From positions 1 to 55,063 of the forward strand of contig RFGR01000051.1 in the NCBI GenBank assembly GCA_003696625.1: DNA of 55,063 nucleotides, in the 5' to 3' direction. The position numbers and the translations under genes are program-made. The stretch comes from Planctomycetota bacterium. Its GTDB lineage: Bacteria; Planctomycetota; UBA1135. Below are positions 29,749 through 38,457 of the stretch, piece after piece; the stretch's first letter is position 1, and every line of letters starts with the position of its first letter. The notes under the pieces were generated by a model, which was not told the origin of the DNA, did no database searches, and was given only the letters and a program-made list of their open reading frames with translations.

Positions 29749-30881
29749 GCCTGCGCTTCGAACTCCTCTCCGGGACCGCCGTCGGACCGCGCCGGGGGGT
29801 GCTGCACACCGCCCGCGGAGCGGTACCGACTCCGGCCTTCATGCCGGTCGCCACCCGCGGCATGATGCGGGGCGTTCCGCATGATCGGCTGCGGCCGATG
29901 GGCGTGGACATGGTCCTTTGCAACGCCTTCCACCTCGCCACCCGGCCCGGGGTCGAGACCGTGGCGGCCCTCGGCGGGGTGCACGGGATGCTGGCCTGGG
30001 ACGGCCCGGTCCTGACCGACTCCGGCGGTTTCCAGGTCTTCAGCCTGGCCGAGACCTGCCGGATCGGCGAGGACGGGGTCCGGGTCGAGGATCCGGTCCA
30101 CGGCGGCTGGATCGACTGGACCCCCGAACACGCCTTCGCCGTCCAGGCCGGCCTCGGCCCGGACGTGGCCATGGTCCTCGACCACTGCCCGGCGCGGCCG
30201 CTGGAGCGGGCCGAGGTGGAGCCGGCGGTGGCGCGGACGCTGCGCTGGGCCCGGATCCAGCGCGAGCTGCACCAGGCGCGGGGCGGCGCCGCCTCCGGCC
30301 AGGCCCTGTTCGGGATCGTCCAGGGCGGAGTGTTCGCCGACCTCCGCCGGCGGTGCGCCGAGGAGCTGGTGGCCCTGGACTTCGACGGCTACGCGGTCGG
30401 CGGGGTGAGCGTCGGCGAGGATCACCCTGCGATGATGCGGGCGGTGGAGGCCTCCTGCGCCCACTTGCCGGTCGACCGCGTCCGCTACCTGATGGGGGTC
30501 GGGGCGCCGCCGGACTTGGTCGAGGCGGTGGCCCGCGGCATCGACCTGTTCGACTGCGTCTACCCGACCCGCTGCGGCCGGTTCGGCACCGCCCTCACCC
30601 GCCGCGGCCGCCTCCACCTGCTGAACGCCCGCTTCCGGGCGGACCGGCGGCCGATCGATCCCGACTGCCCCTGCCCCGCCTGCCGCTCCGGCGTCCCTCG
30701 CGGGGCGCTGCGGGCCGGGTTCAAGGCCCGGGAACTGAATCCGCCGATCCTGCTCGCGATGCACAACCTCCACTTCACGGTCCAGCTCGCCCGCGCCTGC
30801 CGGGAGGCGATCGCGGCCGGCCGCTTCGAGGAACTGCGCCGGGAGGTCGCCGCCGCCTACCCGGCCCGCGGCGCCTCCTGA
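29745..30881 (+). CDS. tgt: tRNA-guanine transglycosylase
   Basis: Exchanges G34 for preQ1 in GUN-anticodon tRNAs, a step of queuosine synthesis. The 378 residues match family length. Conserved parts: VPTPAFMPVATRGMMRG, LTDSGGFQVFSL (catalytic Asp), FGIVQGGV, GGVSVGE, MGVGAPPDLVEAV, GIDLFDCVYPTR (nucleophile Asp) and the zinc site CPCPACR with H in AMHNLHF. The ATG at 29745 shares ATGA with the SpoIID gene. The 3' end overlaps the convergent cstA gene by 25 bases. queA and preQ1 synthesis genes are not in this window. Confidence 0.97.
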   Translation: MSLRFELLSGTAVGPRRGVLHTARGAVPTPAFMPVATRGMMRGVPHDRLRPMGVDMVLCNAFHLATRPGVETVAALGGVHGMLAWDGPVLTDSGGFQVFSLAETCRIGEDGVRVEDPVHGGWIDWTPEHAFAVQAGLGPDVAMVLDHCPARPLERAEVEPAVARTLRWARIQRELHQARGGAASGQALFGIVQGGVFADLRRRCAEELVALDFDGYAVGGVSVGEDHPAMMRAVEASCAHLPVDRVRYLMGVGAPPDLVEAVARGIDLFDCVYPTRCGRFGTALTRRGRLHLLNARFRADRRPIDPDCPCPACRSGVPRGALRAGFKARELNPPILLAMHNLHFTVQLARACREAIAAGRFEELRREVAAAYPARGAS

Positions 30882-32617
30882 GCCGGCCGCCGCCAGCGCC
30901 GGGCGGCGGTGAGACTGACCCCGATCCCGATCGCGGCCAGGATCGAGGCCAGGACCAGGAGCAGGACGGTCCCCTGGGCGGCGAAGTCGCGGATCTTCAG
31001 AGCCAGGGCGGTCAGGGTCATGCCGGTCATCGCGATCGCCGGCAGTGCCAGCGGCCAGCTGGTGCGGCCGGATCGGCGCAGGTAGACCGCGCCGGTCAGG
31101 AGAGCCAGGCCGGCGATCAACTGGTTCGTGCTGCCGAAGAGGGTCCAGAGGGCGAGACCGGCCGGCTTGCGGACCCCGTCCACCTCGATCTCGTAGAAGG
31201 CGAGGAAGGTGATCGCGGCGCAGGCGACGGTGGTGGCGAGGAAGCGGTTGGCGAGCAGCCGACCGAGCCGACCGAGCCCGGGCCGGCGTCCGAGGGCGGC
31301 GCCGATCTCCTCGACGTTGAAGCGGAGCAGCCGGGTGGCGGAGTCGAGGGTGGTCAGGGCGAAGGAGACGACCACCATCGCGACCAGGGTCACGGCCAGG
31401 TCCTCGGGGATCCCGAGCCGCTGGAGGAAGGAGGCCGAACCACGGATGAAGACGCCGAGCTTGGCGCCGAGGTCCTGGACCGCGTTCCAGTCGACGTAGA
31501 CCCGGGCCCACTGGGCGCGACCGCCGAGGGTGGCCGTACAAGCGAGCACCGCCAGCAGGGCGAGCAGCGATTCGGCGATCATGCCGCCGTAGCCGATCGG
31601 CCGGGCGTGGGTCTCGCGGTCGAGCTGGCGGGCGGTGGTGCCGCTCGAGACCAGTGAGTGGAAGCCGCTGGCGGCGCCGCAGGCGATCGTGATGAACACG
31701 AAGGGCAGGATCGGCGGCGCGCCGGTCGGAGCCGGATTGAAGGCCGGCGCGTCGAAGGTCGGCGCGGTCAGAAAGAAGCCCAGATACATCAGCCCGAGCC
31801 CGCCGACCAGGAGCAGGGAGTTCAGGAAGTCCCGCGCCTGGAGGAGCAGCCAGACCGGCAGCACGCTGGCCAGCCAGGCGTAGGCCATGAGCAGCAGGAT
31901 CCAGGAGTCCGGCGAAGGCCAGGCGGAGCGATCGGTGACCCCCAGGGTCGGGTAGCGGTGACCGAGCCAGATCAGGACCAAGAGCAGGGCGAAGCCGCCG
32001 GCGGCCACCGGCAGCAACGGCTTCCGGCGGACGTAGAGCAGCCAACCCGCCCCGAGGGCGACGATCATCAGGCCGCCGGAGGGGAGCGCCACCTCGGGGA
32101 AGGAGGTCTTGGCGGCGGCCAGCGCCGCCGGGTCGAAGTCGGCCCCCCAGGAGAAGAGGATCGAGATCACAAAGACGAAGACCCCCATCGCCAGGGCGAT
32201 GCCGAAGAAGATCAGGGCCAGGAACAGGCCCTTGGCCAGCGGCCCGAGGATGTCCTCGCAGAGGGCGCCGATGCTCTGCCCGCCGTGCCGGGCACTCAGG
32301 ACCAGGGCCGAGAAGTCATGGACGCAGCCGACGAAGACCGCGCCGAGGACCACCCAGACCAGCGCCGGCAGCCAACCCCAGAACACCGCCACCGCCGGGC
32401 CAAGCATCGGCGCCAGGCCGGAGATCGAGGCGTAGTGGTGGCCGAAGAGCACGACCGGCCGGGTCGGTACGAAGTCGACGCCGTCGGCCCGGGAATGGGC
32501 CGGCGTGACCGCCGCCGGGTCGAGCCGGAAGACCCGGCGCGCCAGCCAGCCGCTGTAGAACCGGTAGCCGGCGGCGTAGGCCAGGAAGGCGAGGGTGGCG
32601 GCGAGGACCGGCGACAC
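30857..32617 (-). CDS. cstA: Carbon starvation protein CstA (peptide/pyruvate transporter family)
   Basis: A 586-residue polytopic transporter of the CstA family, whose E. coli members CstA and BtsT take up peptides and pyruvate. It starts LAATLAFLAYAAGYRFYSGWLARRVF and has FVPTRPVVLFGHHYASISGLAPMLGPAVAVFWGWLPAL and LGAVFVGCVHDFSALVLSARHGGQSIG, the most conserved CstA blocks, then about fourteen further hydrophobic helices including GFHSLVSSGTTARQLDRE. It is shorter than E. coli CstA (701), like many BtsT-type forms. The start is GTG. The gene sits at the end of the minus-strand block and overlaps tgt by 25 bases. Confidence 0.95.
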   Translation of the reverse strand: MSPVLAATLAFLAYAAGYRFYSGWLARRVFRLDPAAVTPAHSRADGVDFVPTRPVVLFGHHYASISGLAPMLGPAVAVFWGWLPALVWVVLGAVFVGCVHDFSALVLSARHGGQSIGALCEDILGPLAKGLFLALIFFGIALAMGVFVFVISILFSWGADFDPAALAAAKTSFPEVALPSGGLMIVALGAGWLLYVRRKPLLPVAAGGFALLLVLIWLGHRYPTLGVTDRSAWPSPDSWILLLMAYAWLASVLPVWLLLQARDFLNSLLLVGGLGLMYLGFFLTAPTFDAPAFNPAPTGAPPILPFVFITIACGAASGFHSLVSSGTTARQLDRETHARPIGYGGMIAESLLALLAVLACTATLGGRAQWARVYVDWNAVQDLGAKLGVFIRGSASFLQRLGIPEDLAVTLVAMVVVSFALTTLDSATRLLRFNVEEIGAALGRRPGLGRLGRLLANRFLATTVACAAITFLAFYEIEVDGVRKPAGLALWTLFGSTNQLIAGLALLTGAVYLRRSGRTSWPLALPAIAMTGMTLTALALKIRDFAAQGTVLLLVLASILAAIGIGVSLTAARRWRRPAQEAPRAG

Positions 32618-32627
32618 CGCGGCCGGG

Positions 32628-33719
32628 TCAGCGCGGGCGCTGCGGCAGGACCCGCAGCCGCTCGATCTCGAGCACCTTCAGGCCCGGTCGGGACGAGGGC
32701 CGGTAGCGGCCGCGGACGGCCACCTCGCGGTCGGCGAACTCCTGGAGCCGGTAGCGCCCCTCGAGCGCCAGCACCGGCTGCTCACGCCCACCGGCGACGA
32801 TGACCCAGGGGGCCGCCGAGTAGACCCGCGGCCGGTACTCCAGCCAGCCGATCAGGGTGAAGCGATCGGCCGGAGCCTTCGGCTGGGCGGGACCGCTCTC
32901 CAGGCGCGCGGCGGCCGCCTCGGCCGCCACCGCCTCGCGGGCGTGCTTCATCTTCTCCGCCTCGACCTTCTCGGCCAGGGCCGCGGCCGCCCGGAGGGTC
33001 TCGAGCCGGTCCAGCCCGATCCGGGCCCGATCGACCCGGACGACGTCGTCGCTGGACCAGAGAACCGCGCCGAGGACCGCTTCGACCTCGTCCGCCAGCG
33101 CGGAGTCCCAGGGACCGGCGGCGAGCCGGGCCAGCTTCGCCTCGGCCTGGTCGAGGGCGGCGGCGTCCGGTTCCGGGGCCGGAGCCGCGGCCTCGGCGGC
33201 GACCGGTGCCAGCAGGGTGCGGCGGGCGGCGGCCCACTGGTCGGCCCAGCCGCTCGGTTCCGCGCCCAAGACCTCGAGGTCGGCCAAGCGGATCCAGCCG
33301 CCGAGGCGCTCCGGCGCCCGAACCTGGAGCCAGTCCCCCTTCTCGCCCAGGATGGCCACCTCATCCCCCTTCGCGAACTGGCCGACCGGGTAGCTCTCCG
33401 GGCCGGTCGAGGGTAACGGCCGCGCCCGGACGTGATCCGTGGTCAAGACGCCGCGGGCGCCCCGCCGTTCGACGTAGGTGCCGTACACCCAGACGACCAG
33501 CCCCCCGGGCACCTGGACCCGCGCCCAGGGTTCCCGCCGGGCGGTGATCCGGACCGGGGTTCCGGCCGGAAGCTCGGCCACCACCGGCATGCTCGGGTGG
33601 TGGAAGGAGCGGATGACCCCCTTTTCGGCGGCGATCCGGGCTGCCTCGACCGGCGGCGCGGCGGCGGGCTCCTGGGCCGGGAGGAGGGCGGGGAGACTCA
33701 GAGCGAGGAGGGTGAACAT
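32628..33719 (-). CDS. Exported protein with two SH3-like domains and an OB-like tail
   Basis: A 363-residue protein with a signal peptide (FTLLALSLPALLPAQEPA). Two bacterial SH3-like units follow: about 38-85 (PVRITARREPWARVQVPGGLVVWVYGTYV) and about 95-140 (GQFAKGDEVAILGEKGDWLQVRAPERLGGWIRLADLEVL). A charged, Ala-rich, probably helical middle (150-275) precedes a C-terminal beta domain (FTLIGWLEYRPRVYSAAPWVIV... EVAVRGRYRPSSRPGLKVLEIERL) that looks like an OB fold. SH3b domains usually bind peptidoglycan or glycans. The track frame to 34970 is a shadow; the ATG is at 33719. It ends 10 bases before the cstA start, in a run of minus-strand exported proteins. Confidence 0.82.
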   Translation of the reverse strand: MFTLLALSLPALLPAQEPAAAPPVEAARIAAEKGVIRSFHHPSMPVVAELPAGTPVRITARREPWARVQVPGGLVVWVYGTYVERRGARGVLTTDHVRARPLPSTGPESYPVGQFAKGDEVAILGEKGDWLQVRAPERLGGWIRLADLEVLGAEPSGWADQWAAARRTLLAPVAAEAAAPAPEPDAAALDQAEAKLARLAAGPWDSALADEVEAVLGAVLWSSDDVVRVDRARIGLDRLETLRAAAALAEKVEAEKMKHAREAVAAEAAAARLESGPAQPKAPADRFTLIGWLEYRPRVYSAAPWVIVAGGREQPVLALEGRYRLQEFADREVAVRGRYRPSSRPGLKVLEIERLRVLPQRPR

Positions 33720-33772
33720 GACGGACGGGCCCGCACCGGGCACCTCTAGTCTGCCGCTCCGGTCGCGGCGGA

Positions 33773-35131
33773 TCAACGGGGAGCCCTTGTCTCGTCCTGC
33801 GTCGGCCAACGAAGCTGCCGCAGCCGCACGACCACCTCGGGGTGGAGGGGCTGTCCGCTCACGCCGTAAGCGGCGTAGCGGAGGCGCGGACCGCCCTCGA
33901 CCCCGAACTCGAAGCGGAGCAGGCCGAAATTCTCCTGCTGGACCAGGGTGCCCGGGACGCGGGCCGGCAGCTCGGCCGGGGGCGGGGTGCCGATCCCGGC
34001 CGCCAGCGGGCTGGAGCAGAACTCGTACAGCGGGTAACCGAGATCGCGGCCGACCAGCACCTCGCCGATGTGCCGGTCGCCGCTCAACAGGACCAGGCCG
34101 TCGATCCGCTGCCGCCGGACCAGGTCGAAGAGCCGCCGGCGGTCGCCCGGATAGGCCCACCAGCCCTCGAAGGAGTGATAGTCGGCCAGCACCTGGACCG
34201 GCGAGCAGAGCACCTTGAAGTCGGCGTCGCTCGCGGCCAGCACCTCCTCCAGCCAACGCCACTGGACCTCCCCGAACTGGGTCTTGAACCGGTCCGGCTC
34301 CTGTGCGGCCGGGTCGCGGTGGGAGCGCGAGTCGAGCAGGAAGAACTCGACCCGGCCGCGCCGGAAGCGGAACCAGACTCCGGGCTCGCCGCCGGTGCCG
34401 TAGCCGGGGTTGGCCCAGTAGCGGGTGAAGAGGCCGAGCGCGACGTCGCGGCCGCGCCAGGTCTTGTCGGCGTCGTTCGGGCCGTAGTCGTGGTCGTCCC
34501 AGACCGCGTAGTGCGCGGTGTGAGCGAGCAGCGGCTGCAGCGCGGGCAGCGCCCGCTGCAGCCGCCAACGGCGGGCCATCGCGGCCGGATCGAGCCACTC
34601 CTTCTCCGCCAGGGAGAAGTAGACGTCGTCGCCCAACCAGAGGAAGAGGTCCGGCCGCAAGCCATCCACCGCCTTCCAAATCGGCTGCGACGGATCCTCG
34701 CCCCAGTCGCCGGCGCAGGACCCGAAGGCCACCACCAGATCCTCGGCCCGGCCCGGCGGCGGCGGGGTCCGGAAGGCCTGTTCGTGAACGACCGGCACCG
34801 GGCCCTCGGGGCGGACGATCCGGTACTCGTACCGCCGCCCCGGCGCCAGGCCGGGGACCTCGAGCACCCCGGCCAGGTCCTCCTCCGGCACCAGGACCGT
34901 GCGAGCCGGCCGCCCGTCGTGCCAGCGGGCCCGCACCCACTCGCCGCCTTCTTCCCGCACCTCGACCCATGCCCAGCCCGGAGTCCGGGCCTGAACCCAG
35001 ATCCGGGCCCGGTCCGGGCCGACGTGGCCGACCATCGGGCCGGCCGCCAGCGGCGCGACCGGGGCCGCCGCCGGCTGCTGGACCGGAGACGACCAGAAGA
35101 GCGGAAGGAGGAGGACGGGGAGGGGCGCCAC
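33773..35131 (-). CDS. PhoD-like alkaline phosphatase/phosphodiesterase, exported
   Basis: A 452-residue secreted metallophosphoesterase of the PhoD family. After a signal-like N-terminus (PLPVLLLPLFWSSPVQQPAAAP) comes a Fn3-like PhoD N-terminal domain (VGHVGPDRARIWVQARTPG). The metal-site motifs follow: VVAFGSCAGDWG, LFLWLGDDVYFS, AVWDDHDYGPNDADKTW and LLSGDRHIGE. PhoD enzymes need Ca2+ and Fe3+ and are usually Tat-exported, but no twin-Arg motif is seen in this signal, so Sec export is likelier. The start is GTG. It is 12 bases after the peptidase-like gene and part of the sigma-factor block. Confidence 0.91.
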   Translation of the reverse strand: MAPLPVLLLPLFWSSPVQQPAAAPVAPLAAGPMVGHVGPDRARIWVQARTPGWAWVEVREEGGEWVRARWHDGRPARTVLVPEEDLAGVLEVPGLAPGRRYEYRIVRPEGPVPVVHEQAFRTPPPPGRAEDLVVAFGSCAGDWGEDPSQPIWKAVDGLRPDLFLWLGDDVYFSLAEKEWLDPAAMARRWRLQRALPALQPLLAHTAHYAVWDDHDYGPNDADKTWRGRDVALGLFTRYWANPGYGTGGEPGVWFRFRRGRVEFFLLDSRSHRDPAAQEPDRFKTQFGEVQWRWLEEVLAASDADFKVLCSPVQVLADYHSFEGWWAYPGDRRRLFDLVRRQRIDGLVLLSGDRHIGEVLVGRDLGYPLYEFCSSPLAAGIGTPPPAELPARVPGTLVQQENFGLLRFEFGVEGGPRLRYAAYGVSGQPLHPEVVVRLRQLRWPTQDETRAPR

Positions 35132-35143
35132 CCCTCTATTCTT

Positions 35144-36106
35144 TCAGCGCGCCCGGCCGCCGCTCTGCCGCCACCAGGTCGCCAGCCGGTCAGGCCAGCC
35201 CGCGCCGAGGGCGGCGGCGGCGATCTCGGCGGTCCGTTCCGGCGAGGGCGCGTAGCGGCCGCCCAGGCCCTGGCGGGCCCGGGCGGAATCCGCCGCCAGG
35301 GCCTCGAGCAGGGCCCGGAAGGCGGCTGGCTCGGCCACCAGCCCCCAGCGGGCGAAGGCGAAGGCGTCCAGGGCCGGCCCGTCCTGCCAGGGCCGGGCGG
35401 AATAGGCGAAGAGGGGCTCCGGGTCGGCCGCCAGGGCGGCGACCCGAGCCGCCGCCGCCGGCCGCCAGGCGGCGTGGGAGGCCGAGGCGACGAAACCCTC
35501 CCGATACCAGGGCGCCCAGACCTCGCCCCGGACTTCGTCCTCGACCGCGCAGGCGATGCCTTCGGCCAGCCAGAGCGGGAGCTGGTCGTAGCGGCGGGCG
35601 AGTTCGAGGTGGGACAGGTTGTGGAGCAGGGCGTGGTCGGCCCGGGCCTCCTTCTGGATCCGGCGGTCGTGGCGATAGACGGTAAGGAGCGGCCGGTAGA
35701 GGGTGAACCCGGTCCCGGGGCGGATCCCTTCGATCCAATCGGCCCGTGCGGGATCGGCGGCGGCGACCCGGTCGCAGAGTCTTTCCCAGTTTCGGTCCTT
35801 GCGCAGGAGGACGGCCGGCAGGACGGCCGTCGTCGGCTCGACCGGCGGACCCAGGACGCGGTCGAGCAGGGCCAAGCCCTTCTCCGCCGCCGCCAGGGCC
35901 TTGCCCGCCTCCCGGCTCGAAAAGTCGGTGTAGAGCACGATCCGTCCGTGGGCTCCCTCCCGGCGCTTGAGCCGGGACGGTCCGTCGAGCCAAGCGGTCA
36001 GCTCGGCCTCGAGGCGGGCGGCCGCCGCCGCCACCGCTTCGTCCACGGTCGGCGCGGCCGGTTCCTGGACCGGAGCCGGGAGGAGCAGGGGCAGGAGGAG
36101 GAGCAT
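35144..36106 (-). CDS. Exported gluzincin-like protein with a degenerate HExxH site
   Basis: A 320-residue protein with a signal peptide (LLLLPLLLPAPVQEPAAP). The middle resembles DUF1570-type and other gluzincin-fold peptidases: LLHNLSHLELARRYDQLPLWLAEGIACAVED. The zinc-peptidase motif HExxH is HNLSH here (H162, N163, H166), so the catalytic Glu is Asn; the third ligand Glu in LAEGIA (E182) is kept. Zinc binding may persist without peptidase activity. The flanking pattern (CDRVAAADPARADWIEGI..., LTVYRHDRRI) is typical for this fold. It lies between the VWA protein and the PhoD-like phosphatase on the same strand. Confidence 0.72.
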   Translation of the reverse strand: MLLLLPLLLPAPVQEPAAPTVDEAVAAAAARLEAELTAWLDGPSRLKRREGAHGRIVLYTDFSSREAGKALAAAEKGLALLDRVLGPPVEPTTAVLPAVLLRKDRNWERLCDRVAAADPARADWIEGIRPGTGFTLYRPLLTVYRHDRRIQKEARADHALLHNLSHLELARRYDQLPLWLAEGIACAVEDEVRGEVWAPWYREGFVASASHAAWRPAAAARVAALAADPEPLFAYSARPWQDGPALDAFAFARWGLVAEPAAFRALLEALAADSARARQGLGGRYAPSPERTAEIAAAALGAGWPDRLATWWRQSGGRAR

Positions 36107-36162
36107 GGCGGCGCCCGAGAAATACCCGGACCGCCGGCCGGCGTTGCCCGAAATCCGCGCCG

Positions 36163-38454
36163 CTAGCCCCCCATCGCCTCGCGGAGGCGGGCCTCGATCT
36201 CGGCGGAGCGGCGGTGGATCTCCTCCAGGTCGGCCTCCGCTTCGGCGCCGGCGCCGGCCGCCGCCTCGGCCTCGAGCAGCCGCAACCGGCGCGCCTCCTC
36301 GAGCAGGTTCGAGATCGGGTCCTCCGCCTCCCGGGTCGGGATCAGCGCCCGGGTCCGCTCGATCAGGTCGCGCAGCTCCAGCACCTGCGGATCAGCCGGC
36401 AGCTCCCGCGCCAGCCGGGCGGCCTCCTCCCGCAGTCGGTCGAAGGAATCCCCGCGCGCCCAGAAGCTCCGGCGCAGGACCTCGGCGAACTGGGCCGCGA
36501 CCAGGGCCAGGCGCAGCCGCGGCGGCGCCATCTCGAAGCGGCTCCAGCCCTGGGACCGCCGCAGTTCCCCCGCCAGCTCGACCGCTCGGTCGCTCCCGTC
36601 CGGAAGCCAGCGCAGCCGGACCCGGGCCAGCCAGGGGTCGCCGGCCGCCTCGGACCGGGCCTCGATCTCGTACAGCGCGACCACCTCCTGGCCGGCGCCG
36701 ATCTCGCCGGCGTCGGCGGCGTCGTTGCGGAAGTCGGTCCCGGCCGGGGCGCGGTTCTCGTAGCCGAGCTGGCGCCAGGTGCGGACCGCTTCCGGGTTGA
36801 ACTCGACCTGCACCTTCACCTCGCGGGCGATCGTCGGCAGGACTCCGGTGAAGCCCTCGACCAGGACGCGCTCGGCCTCGGCGAAGTCGTCGACGTAGTG
36901 GCAGGAACCGTCCCCTTCGTCGGCCAGGCGCTCGAGGAAGACGTCGTTGTGGTCGCCGACGCCGACGGCGATGGCGGTCAGGTCGATGTCCCGCGCGGCA
37001 CCGGTACGGATCCGGGCCAGGATCCGGCTCTGGTCGGTCCCGCCGGTGTTGGCGACCCCGTCCGAGCAGAGGACGACCCGGTTCACCGCGCCCGCCCGAT
37101 AGGCGCGCTCGGCCAGCTCGTAGCCGAGCAGCAGGCCGGCTTCGGCGAGGGTCGAGCCGCCGGTCTCCAGGCTCCGGAGCGCCTCGCGGATCCGCCGGCG
37201 CTCGGAGCCGGGGGTCGGCTCGAGGACGAGAGGGGCGCGCTCCTCGAAGGCGACCACGCCGACGGTGTCGTCGTCGCGGAGCTGGTCGACGAGCCGTTCG
37301 AGAGCGCGGCGGACCAGCTCGATCCGGCCGCCGTCGGCCATCGGGCCCCTGCGGTCGATCACGAACACCAGGTTGAGCGGCCTGCGGGCCGGCGGCGAAA
37401 CCTCGCGCGCCTTGAGGCCGACCCGGAGCATCGTCCGATCGCCGCCGCTGAAGGGCGACGGGGTCAGGGCCAGGTCCAGCGCGAAATCCCCCTCGCTCGG
37501 GGGCGCCAGGCCGTGACGGAAGGAGTTGACGAACTCTTCGGTCCGCACCGCCTCCTTCGGCGGCAGGAAGCCGTCGAGCAGGTAGCCTCGACAGAGGCCG
37601 TAGCCGGCGGTGTCGACGTCGGCGGCGAAGCTGCTGACCGGTTCCTCGGCCGCGGCCACGGCCGGGTTGTCGCCATAGAAGCGGAAGAACAGGTCGCGCG
37701 GCCGCTCGTCCGGCAGCCGCCGGAGGTAGTGGCGGAAGACCGCCTCGCCGGTCCAGCGGCGGCCATAGCCGTCGACCACGCTCAACCGGCCGAGGCGGTC
37801 GGCGGCCGTTCCGGCCGCCGCCGGGCGGAGCGCTTCCGGCTGGGCCGCGGCCGCCGCCTCGGCGCCGCCGCCGGAGGCGAAGGACCGCGGTCGGGCGGCA
37901 GCCTGCCGGTGGCTCTTCCGGTCGGCGACGACCGCCTCCCGACGTCCGCGCCGGGTCTCGGCCGGCGGCGGCGGCGGCACCGAGTCGCCGGGCCGCAGGA
38001 ACCGGGCGCCGGCCGCCGGGGAGCGATCCCGATCCGGCGTCGGCGCCGCCGGCGCCGCGACCGCAGCCTCTTCGCCGGACGCGGCCGCCGGCCCACGGAG
38101 GGCCCGGTCGCCCGCCCACCAGGAGGCGCCGGCCACCGCGGCCAGCGCCGCCGCCCACTTCAGGGCCGCCGGCAACCGGAGGAGGCCGCCGCGCCGGCGG
38201 CCGCCGACGGCCGCCGCCCGGCGGAGTTCAGCCCGGCGCTCGGCGCCCAGCCGGGGAGCGCCCGAGGTGGAGGCGCGGAGGGCCGTGATCACGGCCTCGA
38301 GTTCGGCCCGACGGTTCTGCAGAGCCGGGTCGGCCGCCACCGCGCGGTCGATCTCCGCCGCCTCGTCCGGGGTCAGCTCGCCGAGCAGGCGGGCGGTCAG
38401 GCGGGCCTCGAGCCCGGTCGGCGGCAGGCGGTGCGGATCTTCGGATCGGGTCAT
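36163..38454 (-). CDS. Membrane VWA-domain protein (YfbK-like) with anti-sigma-like N-terminus
   Basis: A 763-residue protein. The N-terminus (RLTARLLGELTPDEAAEIDRAVAADPAL) resembles anti-sigma zinc-finger-like domains that hold ECF sigma factors, but without visible Cys/His zinc ligands. A transmembrane segment (LKWAAALAAVAGASWW, 98-113) and a long Pro/Ala linker follow. The YfbK-type N-terminal block is PVSSFAADVDTAGYGLCRGYLLDG. The VWA domain (about 358-535) has a poor MIDAS: LVFVIDRRGPMADG instead of DxSGSM, while T435 (GGSTLAEAG) and D465 (LCSDGVANTGG) remain. The C-terminal part matches the DUF3520-type block (YENRAPAGTDFRND, LYEIE). It starts three bases after the sigma gene, so it is probably its regulator. 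Confidence 0.86.
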   Translation of the reverse strand: MTRSEDPHRLPPTGLEARLTARLLGELTPDEAAEIDRAVAADPALQNRRAELEAVITALRASTSGAPRLGAERRAELRRAAAVGGRRRGGLLRLPAALKWAAALAAVAGASWWAGDRALRGPAAASGEEAAVAAPAAPTPDRDRSPAAGARFLRPGDSVPPPPPAETRRGRREAVVADRKSHRQAAARPRSFASGGGAEAAAAAQPEALRPAAAGTAADRLGRLSVVDGYGRRWTGEAVFRHYLRRLPDERPRDLFFRFYGDNPAVAAAEEPVSSFAADVDTAGYGLCRGYLLDGFLPPKEAVRTEEFVNSFRHGLAPPSEGDFALDLALTPSPFSGGDRTMLRVGLKAREVSPPARRPLNLVFVIDRRGPMADGGRIELVRRALERLVDQLRDDDTVGVVAFEERAPLVLEPTPGSERRRIREALRSLETGGSTLAEAGLLLGYELAERAYRAGAVNRVVLCSDGVANTGGTDQSRILARIRTGAARDIDLTAIAVGVGDHNDVFLERLADEGDGSCHYVDDFAEAERVLVEGFTGVLPTIAREVKVQVEFNPEAVRTWRQLGYENRAPAGTDFRNDAADAGEIGAGQEVVALYEIEARSEAAGDPWLARVRLRWLPDGSDRAVELAGELRRSQGWSRFEMAPPRLRLALVAAQFAEVLRRSFWARGDSFDRLREEAARLARELPADPQVLELRDLIERTRALIPTREAEDPISNLLEEARRLRLLEAEAAAGAGAEAEADLEEIHRRSAEIEARLREAMGG

Positions 38455-38457
38455 CGT

